Part shown: positions 1 through 5,172 of the stretch, piece by piece | Position numbering within the stretch: position 1 is the first letter of the stretch | Layout: each line of letters begins with the position of its first letter | DNA from: UBA7236 sp043727235 | GTDB lineage: Bacteria; Bacteroidota; Bacteroidia; Chitinophagales; BACL12 | Direction: 5' to 3' | Assembly (NCBI GenBank): GCA_043727235.1 | Contig: JAYSYX010000068.1 | Coordinates: 1-5,172, forward strand | Length of the DNA: 5,172 nucleotides | The notes under the pieces: generated by a model | Database searches by the model: none | What the model was told of the DNA's origin: nothing | What the model saw: the letters and a program-made list of their open reading frames with translations, nothing else | Made by a program: the position numbers and the translations under genes

Positions 1-18
1 TAGATAAATTTTCAACCC

Positions 19-92
19 GAACTCAGAACCCTGAACTGAAACATGCAGTGATCGACGCAGGAGATCTACTACAAGTCAGAACTCAGAACCCA
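19..92. repeat. Two blocks of degenerate 7-nt repeats (consensus GAACYCA)
   Basis: Two blocks are built from heptamers close to GAACTCA or GAACCCA: positions 19-39 (three units) and 72-92 (three units, the first degenerate). The blocks share an exact 13-nt word, GAACTCAGAACCC, at 19-31 and 79-91, exactly 60 nt apart. The DNA between them (40-71) is not visibly repetitive. From memory, similar runs of this word occur between genes in Bacteroidota genomes; I could not verify this. No function is assigned. One + strand frame is open through the whole stretch from the left edge to 143, but the repeats make chance openness a sufficient explanation. Confidence 0.6.
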
Positions 93-140
93 ATTTATAC
101 GTTGTTAACTAATATCAACTTTTCTGAATGCGATTTCATT

Positions 141-148
141 TAGATTTG
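141..148 (+). promoter_or_regulatory. Candidate Bacteroidota -7 promoter element for rsh
   Basis: TAGATTTG at this position matches the Bacteroidota primary sigma factor -7 consensus TAnnTTTG exactly. The expected -33 TTTG partner about 19 nt upstream is poor: the closest candidate is a T-run at 120-123, which is 17 nt away. Transcription would begin around 153-156, leaving a leader of only about 10 nt before the ATG at 165. The exact -7 match and its location support the call. The weak -33 box, the short leader and the AT-rich background argue for caution. Confidence 0.4.
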
Positions 149-164
149 TAATTCTATTTGAGTT

Positions 165-2369
165 ATGGAAACATTAGACCCGATAGTTGTAGAAAAAGAG
201 AAGAAACTCATTGTTAAGGAGTATCGAAATCTGTTGCGCGCATTGAAGAATAATATGAACGCGGGCGAACGGAAACAGATTCGCCTTGCTTTTGAAATGG
301 CCGTGGATGCGCATAAAAATATGCGGAGAAAAAGCGGTGAACCCTATATCATTCATCCATTAAAGGTTTCTCAAATTGTAGTAAATGAAATGGGATTGGG
401 AGCTACTGCTGCAATTTGTGCATTGTTGCACGATGTTGTGGAGGATACAGAACTCACCCTTGATGATATTAAAAGGGAATTTGGGATTAAGGTTGCCAGA
501 ATAATTGATGGGCTAACAAAAGTTTCCGGAGTTTTTGACCTTACCAGTTCCATTCAGGCGGAAAATTTTAAAAAATTATTGCTGACACTCGCGGATGATG
601 TGCGTGTTATCCTGATAAAAATTGCTGATCGTTTGCATAATATGCGCACCATGGATAGTATGCCGCGCAAAAAACAATTGAAGATCGCTTCCGAGACTTT
701 ATATTTATATGCACCTCTTGCGCATCGCCTTGGATTTTATGCAATAAAAAGTGAATTGGAAGATCTTGGTATGAAATACCAGGAAAGTGAAGCATATAAA
801 GATATTGCTCGAAAGCTTGCGGATACAAAACGCGAACGCACACGATACATGAATGAATTCATGAAACCAATTCGCGATCGGTTGGAAAAAGAAGGTTTTG
901 CTTTTGAAATGTACGGGCGACCAAAAAGTATTTATTCCATTTATAATAAGATAAAAAATAAGGGAGTTGTTTTTGATGAAGTGTATGATCTTTTTGCAAT
1001 TCGTGTTATATTAAATTCTCCTGTAGAAATTGAAAAATCGGATTGCTGGAAAGTATATTCCATGGTCACGGAATTATATCATCCGAATCCCGACCGATTA
1101 CGCGATTGGATATCTACTCCGAAGGCAAATGGATATGAAAGTTTACATACTACCGTAATGGGTCCGAAAGGAAGGTGGGTGGAAGTACAAATTCGCACAA
1201 AACGTATGGATGAAATTGCGGAAAAAGGATTTGCGGCGCATTGGAAATATAAAGAAGGATCAAATGATAAAGCATTGGATAATTGGTTGCGTGAGATAAG
1301 AGAATTGTTGCGCAATCCGGAATTTAATGCTTTGGAATTTTTGGATGATTTCCGATTGAATTTGTTCTCCAAGGAAATATATGTTTTTACACCTAAAGGA
1401 GATCTAAAAATATTACCACAAGGTGCAACAGCACTCGATTTTGCCTTTGAGATACATACTGATGTCGGTTATCACTGTATTGGTGCAAAAGTGAATCACC
1501 GATTAATTCCGATCAGCCATATTTTAAGTAATGGCGATCAGGTGGAAATTATTACTTCAAAAAAACAAAAACCAAATGAGGATTGGTTAAATTTTTTAAT
1601 TACTTCACGCGCAAGAAGTAAAGTTAAAACTGCACTTAAGGAAGAAAAACGAGCAATTGCTTTAGAAGGAAAAGGAGTGTTGGAAAAAAGAATGAAAGGT
1701 ATAAAAGCGCAATTCAACGATCGTAATATTCAGGTACTGATGGAATATTATCATCAACCTACAAGCATGGAATTATACTATCGCATTGCGATGAAAGATA
1801 TTTCGCTCAAAGAATTAAAAGATTTTACATTACATGTTGGAAAACTTGTTCCTCCTGCAATTGATAAGGAAGCTCCGGTGGATTATGAACGCATGGAGAA
1901 AATAGCAACATCCAATGCGGAATTATTAATTTTTGATAATGCTATGGATAATATTGCCTATTCATTGGCTAAATGTTGTAATCCAATTGTTGGTGACGAT
2001 GTGTTTGGATTTGTATCCATCAATGAAGGAATTAAAATTCACAAAACAAATTGTCCGAATGCAACAGAACTCATGAGTAAATTCGGATACAGAATTGTAA
2101 AAACGCGCTGGACACAACAAAAAGACATCGCCTTTTTAACAGGTATTAAAGTAACCGGGCTGGATGATGTTGGATTAGTTAACAAGGTTACTCATATTAT
2201 TTCGGGCGATATGAAATTAAATATGCAAAGTCTTGTTATGGATGCCAAGGAAGGGTTGTTTGAAGGCACTATTAAAACATTCGTAAAAAACACCGAACAA
2301 TTAGAAACACTTTTAAGGAAATTGAGAGCCATGAAAGGCGTAATTTCTGTGACGAGATTAGAGAATTAA
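165..2369 (+). CDS. rsh: Bifunctional (p)ppGpp synthetase/hydrolase, RelA/SpoT (Rsh) family
   Basis: Long RSH enzyme of 734 aa, the usual full length. It makes (p)ppGpp from ATP and GDP/GTP and also hydrolyses it to drive the stringent response; it acts in the cytosol and on ribosomes. The N-terminal HD hydrolase domain (about 40-190) looks intact: R55, H64, H89-D90, E93-D94, and D155/N159 in ADRLHNMRT. The synthetase domain (about 235-360) has GRPKSIYSIYNK at 251-262, D275, NGYESLH at 322-328 and E340 in VEVQIRT. RLRD at 311-314 is the basic RxKD-like motif of bifunctional enzymes, not the EFDD of monofunctional RelA. A TGS domain follows (403-464, with H431 in IHTDVG), then a helical region, a zinc-finger-like element (C604, C605, H626, C630) and a C-terminal ACT domain (about 655-731). 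The ATG at 165 fits the family N-terminus; no Shine-Dalgarno is seen, as is normal in Bacteroidota. Both activities are inferred from conserved residues. Confidence 0.97.
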   Translation: METLDPIVVEKEKKLIVKEYRNLLRALKNNMNAGERKQIRLAFEMAVDAHKNMRRKSGEPYIIHPLKVSQIVVNEMGLGATAAICALLHDVVEDTELTLDDIKREFGIKVARIIDGLTKVSGVFDLTSSIQAENFKKLLLTLADDVRVILIKIADRLHNMRTMDSMPRKKQLKIASETLYLYAPLAHRLGFYAIKSELEDLGMKYQESEAYKDIARKLADTKRERTRYMNEFMKPIRDRLEKEGFAFEMYGRPKSIYSIYNKIKNKGVVFDEVYDLFAIRVILNSPVEIEKSDCWKVYSMVTELYHPNPDRLRDWISTPKANGYESLHTTVMGPKGRWVEVQIRTKRMDEIAEKGFAAHWKYKEGSNDKALDNWLREIRELLRNPEFNALEFLDDFRLNLFSKEIYVFTPKGDLKILPQGATALDFAFEIHTDVGYHCIGAKVNHRLIPISHILSNGDQVEIITSKKQKPNEDWLNFLITSRARSKVKTALKEEKRAIALEGKGVLEKRMKGIKAQFNDRNIQVLMEYYHQPTSMELYYRIAMKDISLKELKDFTLHVGKLVPPAIDKEAPVDYERMEKIATSNAELLIFDNAMDNIAYSLAKCCNPIVGDDVFGFVSINEGIKIHKTNCPNATELMSKFGYRIVKTRWTQQKDIAFLTGIKVTGLDDVGLVNKVTHIISGDMKLNMQSLVMDAKEGLFEGTIKTFVKNTEQLETLLRKLRAMKGVISVTRLEN

Positions 2370-2389
2370 ATCAGTATAATTAATAAAAA

Positions 2390-2423
2390 CTTTGTGTAAA
2401 CTTTGAGTCTTAGTGACTTCGTG
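2390..2423. repeat. Degenerate CTTNGNG heptamer array between rsh and fur
   Basis: Four heptamers fit CTTNGNG in the 74-nt gap between rsh and the Fur-family gene: CTTTGTG at 2390-2396, CTTTGAG at 2401-2407, CTTAGTG at 2409-2415 and CTTCGTG at 2417-2423. The spacers are 4, 1 and 1 nt. The array ends 20 nt before the fur start codon, so it would lie in the leader of any transcript reading through from rsh. From memory, strings of this type, often ending in GTGGCAAA, are frequent between genes in Bacteroidota and some other phyla. No function is known to me. Confidence 0.6.
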
Positions 2424-2443
2424 GCAAAAAGGTAATATCAAAA

Positions 2444-2941
2444 ATGAAACAAGAAAACAAAACCATATTCGAAGAAATAAAAAACATTTTTTCCGCCCAT
2501 TTGGAAACGAAAGGCTTACGCAAGACCCCCGAACGTTTCGCGATACTGGAAGAAATTTACAGCAGAACCGATCATTTTGATGCAGAAAGTTTATATACGC
2601 ATATTCTCAAAAAAAACTACAGAGTGAGCCGGGCAACGGTTTACAACACCCTGGAACTGCTATTGACCTGCGATCTGATCACAAAACATCAGTTCGGAAA
2701 AAATCTGGCCCAGTATGAAAAATCGTATGGATATAAACAACATGATCATATCATTTGTGTGGATTGCAAAAAAGTTGTCGAATTTTGTGACCCGAGGATA
2801 CAACAGATCCAATCGATGATGGGTGATCTGCTGAATTTTAAAATAACCCATCACTCACTTAACATGTATGGCATTTGTGGAAGCTGCCAGAAGTTGCGGG
2901 AGATCATCGAACAAAAAGCACAGGAAAAAACAGAAGTTTAA
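2444..2941 (+). CDS. fur: Fur-family metal-dependent transcriptional regulator
   Basis: A 165-aa cytosolic DNA-binding repressor of the Fur family, which represses its targets when a divalent metal is bound. The winged-helix DNA-binding domain spans about 20-85. It has the family signature LRKTPERFAILE at 25-36 and the recognition helix VSRATVYNTLELL at 61-73. Metal-site residues include H44 and E48 (in HFDAE), H100 and H102 (in QHDH) and H136/H137. The structural Zn site is complete: C105/C108 (CVDC) and C145/C148 (CGSC). E113 in VVEF matches Fur; PerR has Asp here. That favours iron-type Fur over peroxide-sensing PerR, but Zur or Mur cannot be excluded. The C-terminal tail (about 150-165) is charged and probably helical. 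The ATG at 2444 sits behind an A-rich leader without Shine-Dalgarno, 74 nt after rsh; the STAS gene follows after 18 nt. Family assignment is very sure, metal specificity is not. Confidence 0.93.
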   Translation: MKQENKTIFEEIKNIFSAHLETKGLRKTPERFAILEEIYSRTDHFDAESLYTHILKKNYRVSRATVYNTLELLLTCDLITKHQFGKNLAQYEKSYGYKQHDHIICVDCKKVVEFCDPRIQQIQSMMGDLLNFKITHHSLNMYGICGSCQKLREIIEQKAQEKTEV

Positions 2942-2959
2942 ACAGTTAGAAAAAACACA

Positions 2960-3313
2960 ATGGAATTCAATATTCAAAAAAAGAAAAATCACACTTTAGT
3001 TATAAAAATGGACGGGAGGCTTGTGGGCGAATTTCAAACCATAAACCTCAACGACGAACTCAAAGAACTGATAGAGGATAAATACTACCGTATCATTTTC
3101 GACATGAGTGAGCTGGAATATATCAACAGCACCGGATTAAATTTTTTCCTAAAAGTATTAACCAAAGTGAGAAAATTTGACGGGGAGGTTGTATTGTGTT
3201 CCCTAAATAAATTATTACTTGAATTAATGGTAACTACTAAATTGAATTCTTTTTTTACAATTGTAGATAATGTGGATGAAGCGTTAGAGCATTTGGAGAA
3301 AGAGAAAATATAA
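2960..3313 (+). CDS. STAS-domain protein, anti-sigma-factor antagonist-like
   Basis: A 117-aa single-domain STAS protein of the SpoIIAA/RsbV type. In characterised members, the unphosphorylated form binds an anti-sigma kinase and frees the sigma factor, and phosphorylation of a serine switches this off. The fold is clear: an N-terminal strand VIKMDGRL (14-21), then IIFDMSELEYINSTGL (45-60) holding the phospho-acceptor loop, strand EVVLCSL (76-82), and a C-terminal helix with DNVDEALEHLEK (103-114). S57 aligns with Ser58 of SpoIIAA; T58 follows it, and the residue before is N56 where SpoIIAA has Asp. There is no signal peptide or membrane segment, so it is cytosolic. The ATG at 2960 lies 18 nt after the fur stop, in an A-rich spacer, suggesting cotranscription. 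No RsbW-like kinase, PP2C phosphatase or sigma factor is in the window, so the partner is unknown. A structural role, as in MlaB-like STAS proteins, is possible but less likely. Confidence 0.85.
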   Translation: MEFNIQKKKNHTLVIKMDGRLVGEFQTINLNDELKELIEDKYYRIIFDMSELEYINSTGLNFFLKVLTKVRKFDGEVVLCSLNKLLLELMVTTKLNSFFTIVDNVDEALEHLEKEKI

Positions 3314-3366
3314 AGAATCGAAGGGAGAAGATTCGAAAAAGAAGAATCGAAGGGAGAAGATTCGAA
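3313..3366. repeat. Perfect 25-nt direct repeat, two copies, 29-nt period
   Basis: Positions 3313-3337 and 3342-3366 are identical over 25 nt and are separated by 4 nt. Each unit starts AAGAATCGAAGGG and ends GATTCGAA, and is purine-rich on the + strand. Within a unit, GAATC (3315-3319) can pair with GATTC (3330-3334); the same word can pair across units, for example 3330-3334 with 3344-3348. These 5-bp stems are weak. The repeat begins inside the stop codon of the STAS gene (TAA at 3311-3313), so it forms the start of that 3' UTR. The perfect identity suggests recent duplication or replication slippage. Confidence 0.85.
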
Positions 3367-3395
3367 CCCGCCTGCTGACCGCGTCGGGCAGGGGG
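3367..3395. other. GC-rich imperfect hairpin downstream of the STAS gene
   Basis: CCTGCTGAC at 3371-3379 pairs with 3383-3392 around a CGC triloop. This gives 9 bp including one T-G wobble, with one bulged G on the right arm. Skipping G3370, CCC (3367-3369) can add three more pairs with GGG (3393-3395). The block is strikingly GC-rich for this AT-rich region. It could stabilise or end the fur-STAS transcript, but an A/G-rich tract follows on the + strand and no T-run on the - strand, so it is not a standard intrinsic terminator. From memory it resembles a CCTGC...GCAGG palindrome dispersed in some Bacteroidota genomes; not verified. Confidence 0.55.
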
Positions 3396-3421
3396 AGAAG
3401 AAAAAAGGGAAGAAAGGGGAG
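3390..3421. other. 32-nt uninterrupted purine tract on the + strand
   Basis: Every base from 3390 to 3421 is A or G. The tract is G-rich at its start and in its last third and A-rich in the middle. With neighbouring bases it holds several G-runs: 3386-3388, 3391-3395, 3407-3409, 3416-3419 and 3433-3435. Loops between the first four runs are 2, 11 and 6 nt, so any G-quadruplex would be a long-loop one of doubtful stability. It continues the purine bias of the upstream direct repeat. Confidence 0.7.
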
Positions 3422-3529
3422 TAAGGTAAAAAGGGCATTTATCTTGGTTAAAAAATTTATACACCACTTCCAACTTTTCTTACATTATTAAATTTCTGGC
3501 CAAGCAGGATCAAAATCATTTCTCATTTA

Positions 3530-3557
3530 CGTGAAACGTCAATCGTGAGGCGTGAAT
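3530..3557. repeat. Tandem CGTGANN heptamer array (four units)
   Basis: Four contiguous 7-nt units start at 3530, 3537, 3544 and 3551, and each begins with CGT. Units 1, 3 and 4 fit CGTGANN; unit 2 reads CGTCAAT. From memory, runs of CGTGAAA and CGTGAGG words are common between genes in Bacteroidota; I could not check this. It is neither coding nor an obvious hairpin, and its function is unknown. Confidence 0.6.
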
Positions 3558-3634
3558 TCGATTCTGCTATTATTGGAACTTTTGATTTTAACCTGAAGCT
3601 TTTTCCCAATCAGGAGCTTACTCACTACGCACCT

Positions 3635-3662
3635 GTCCTCCATAGCTTTAGCGAAGGAGGAC
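3635..3662. other. Inverted repeat at the 3' end of tamB
   Basis: GTCCTCC at 3635-3641 pairs perfectly with GGAGGAC at 3656-3662 (7 bp, 14-nt loop). Within the loop, GC (3645-3646) and GC (3651-3652) flank TTTA and may add two pairs. On the - strand the hairpin begins 10 nt after the tamB stop codon, so it would form in the tamB 3' UTR. No T-run follows on that strand, so a role in 3'-end stability is as plausible as termination. The AGCTTTAGCGAAGG core resembles, from memory, dispersed stem-loop repeats in many uncultivated bacterial genomes. Confidence 0.6.
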
Positions 3663-3672
3663 CGCTCACACC

Positions 3673-5172
3673 TCATTCCTTCTTTCTCTGAAACAACTCT
3701 TTCACCTTATCAAACTCTTTAGTATAATAAAGACCAACGCCTGTTTTAACATCATTTTTAGCAATGATGGCGTCGTATTCGGATATGCGGAAGGCTTTTA
3801 CGCGGATGCGGCCATCGTCGGTAATTAAATATTCCACTTCAAAATCTCCCGCTAAACTGGAAGCTGAACTTGATCCTCCACCGGAAGCAAAATCGTAATA
3901 GGTGGTACCAACTTTTACAATAATATTTTCGTTGATCTCTCGTTTTACATCCAATTCAAATTGTTTTCCCTGTTCATCAGTGAAATTATAACTGCCGGTT
4001 TGAATATCGTCATAACCAAAATCAATCTCCGTATCTTTTAAGAAATTGCTCAATACACCTTGAAAATAAGTCGTGATCTGATTTGACATAAATTCATTAA
4101 GTGTGTTGGATGCAGTTGAGCCAACCGGATTATACGTGGTTATGTCCTGTGGTAAAAAACTTTTAGTGATCAGTAATCCGAAAACCTGTTTATTTAATTC
4201 ATTTTTATCAGATTCAACTTCCTGTATTCTTCGTTGAAAATCCGCATTGCTGGAACCACCGGTTTTCGGTATATCCAGATCGAAATTAATTTGAGGTGCC
4301 TCTAAGGTCCCGGTAATAAGAATTAAAACATTTACATCAGATGTTTCCTGAGTGCTTGTTGCAGTTAATGAGCTTACCGGAACTTTTTCAGCAGTATATT
4401 GGGCTTTAAGGTTTAATGTTGCTCTGTCTACAAATCCGTCAAAATTTATAGTGCTCCCCGGCACAACCGTAAATGGTCTGTTGAATAAACCCTGAAACGT
4501 AAAATCATATAAACCTTCTGTAATTCTATAATCTCCAAAGATCTTTACATTTCCCAGTGAGTTGGCTTGAATATTCAAAACGCTATATCCTCTTCCCAAT
4601 AAAAATTCCGTCCCTTCACTGTTGAGTATAATTTTTATCTGTGCATCCGGGGTTACGTTTAATTTAAGATCTATCGTTACAATTGCAAGATTTAGTTCGT
4701 CAGGTAATTTTAATAAATTGGTGTCAGCTCGATTTACAAATCTAATAAAATCATGTTTTTTAACATTGCCTGAGCCATAAATTGGTAAATTCACCAATGT
4801 TTTGGCATGCGGAGTTGCTGAAACCGCAATATTCAATGCATCCAGTTTTCCGGTAATATTTGCATTTACTTTTCCGATCACATATCCATTAAAATCAGGA
4901 TTTTCTTTTGCAGTTGATTCCATCAATAATATATGGTCGGAAACCAAATTCAGAGACTTGAAATTCCAGTTATTAAAATTGCTGTAGGTAATTTCACCTC
5001 CAAGTGTTCCCTTATTATCTAATTTATCGTGGATGGAAGCTATTGGAATAACGATCTTATTTTTATCGATGTCTATTTTCAATTCAGGGAAAAAATAATT
5101 CACACCCAAATAATCAATGTTGGCCTCACCGTCTTTAATGGTCAGATTACCTCGCATTTCAGGCCTTGTAAC
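3673..5172 (-). CDS. tamB: TamB-like translocation/assembly module protein, C-terminal part (partial)
   Basis: The frame is open to the right edge of the window, so the 5' end is missing; 499 codons are visible, against roughly 1,400-1,700 aa usual for Bacteroidota members. An internal ATG at 5157 is not the start, because coding continues upstream with VTRPE. TamB/AsmA-like proteins are anchored in the inner membrane and span the periplasm as a long beta-structured groove; they assist outer-membrane protein assembly with a TamA/BamA-type partner and are implicated in phospholipid transport. Numbering from that ATG, the hallmarks of the TamB C-terminal domain (DUF490) are: repetitive beta-strands up to about 200; FGDYRITEGLYDFTFQGLF (207-225); FTVVPGSTINFDG (229-241); LILITGTLEAPQINFDLDIP (278-297); a charged stretch with NELNKQVFGLLI (319-330); and a last part with FEVEYLITDDGRIRVKAFR (439-457) ending GVGLYYTKEFDKVKELFQ. 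A Ser/Gly-rich linker lies at 425-434. The gene converges on the fur-STAS genes. Family call is firm; the exact client is unknown. Confidence 0.92.
   Translation of the reverse strand, partial: VTRPEMRGNLTIKDGEANIDYLGVNYFFPELKIDIDKNKIVIPIASIHDKLDNKGTLGGEITYSNFNNWNFKSLNLVSDHILLMESTAKENPDFNGYVIGKVNANITGKLDALNIAVSATPHAKTLVNLPIYGSGNVKKHDFIRFVNRADTNLLKLPDELNLAIVTIDLKLNVTPDAQIKIILNSEGTEFLLGRGYSVLNIQANSLGNVKIFGDYRITEGLYDFTFQGLFNRPFTVVPGSTINFDGFVDRATLNLKAQYTAEKVPVSSLTATSTQETSDVNVLILITGTLEAPQINFDLDIPKTGGSSNADFQRRIQEVESDKNELNKQVFGLLITKSFLPQDITTYNPVGSTASNTLNEFMSNQITTYFQGVLSNFLKDTEIDFGYDDIQTGSYNFTDEQGKQFELDVKREINENIIVKVGTTYYDFASGGGSSSASSLAGDFEVEYLITDDGRIRVKAFRISEYDAIIAKNDVKTGVGLYYTKEFDKVKELFQRKKE

Larger units (their letters stand above)
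3314..3672. other. Convergent intergenic region without a supported gene
   Basis: This stretch lies between the STAS gene (+) and tamB (-), both of which end here, so it should hold 3' ends and no promoter is needed. In order it contains a two-copy direct repeat, a GC-rich hairpin, an all-purine tract, a featureless AT-rich part (about 3437-3529), a CGTGANN heptamer array, further unassigned sequence with a weak 5-bp inverted repeat (3592-3596 with 3610-3614), and a 7-bp-stem hairpin just past tamB. No hairpin followed by a T-run is visible on either strand, so I call no intrinsic terminator. One + strand frame is open for 79 codons (3452-3688) but has no ATG and runs into tamB. Confidence 0.7.

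Noticed and set aside
3..143. + strand reading frame open from the left edge to a TAG at 141-143, possibly the tail of an upstream gene
   Set aside because: Its 46 codons have no recognisable protein motif, and both heptamer repeat blocks lie inside it. Openness by chance is sufficient, and the true upstream context is not visible.
371..1372. Several - strand frames of 60-97 codons within rsh
   Set aside because: They are shadows of a strongly conserved protein on the + strand.
3085..3473. Two - strand reading frames of 72 and 117 codons overlapping the STAS gene and the purine tract
   Set aside because: They are antisense to a clear STAS domain. Their Ser/Phe/Pro-rich translations come from the purine-rich strand and have no domain character.
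3313..3557. A CRISPR array suggested by repeated short units
   Set aside because: There are only two 25-nt copies with a 4-nt gap, and the heptamers have no spacers. No cas gene is present.
3314..3672. Intrinsic terminator for the STAS gene or for tamB
   Set aside because: The available hairpins are not followed by T-runs on the relevant strand, so they are listed as hairpins without a terminator call.
3452..3688. + strand frame of 79 codons without a stop across the convergent region
   Set aside because: It has no ATG, crosses the heptamer array and the hairpin, and overlaps the end of tamB on the opposite strand. The translation resembles no family I know.

Overview
The window looks like ordinary chromosomal DNA from a member of the Bacteroidota. 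Three things point there. The RelA/SpoT protein has motif variants typical of that phylum (RLRD before WISTPKANGYESLHT). The starts have A-rich leaders without Shine-Dalgarno sequences, and there is a Bacteroidota-type -7 element (TAnnTTTG) in front of the first gene. The TamB C-terminus is of the Bacteroidota kind. The DNA is AT-rich overall. I cannot name a genus.

Layout: 1-164 is a leader region with heptamer-type quasi-repeats and a candidate promoter. Three + strand genes follow: a full-length bifunctional ppGpp synthetase/hydrolase (165-2369), a Fur-family metalloregulator (2444-2941) and a small STAS-domain anti-sigma-factor antagonist (2960-3313). The last two are only 18 nt apart and are probably cotranscribed. 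A convergent, gene-free stretch (3314-3672) separates them from the C-terminal part of a TamB-like protein on the - strand (3673-5172), whose N-terminal part lies beyond the right edge.

The + strand genes are all regulatory: stringent response, metal or redox-responsive transcription, and probably a partner-switching pathway. No anti-sigma kinase, phosphatase or sigma factor is visible for the STAS protein, so that pathway cannot be completed from this window. TamB belongs to envelope biogenesis and is not obviously linked to the others.

The genes are familiar, and I see no new multi-gene system. The part least explained by annotation is the intergenic DNA. All three non-coding regions of useful length carry degenerate arrays of 7-nt units with different consensus words (GAACYCA, CTTNGNG, CGTGANN). 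The convergent region adds a perfect 25-nt direct repeat, a GC-rich hairpin, a 32-nt all-purine tract and a hairpin 10 nt beyond the tamB stop codon.
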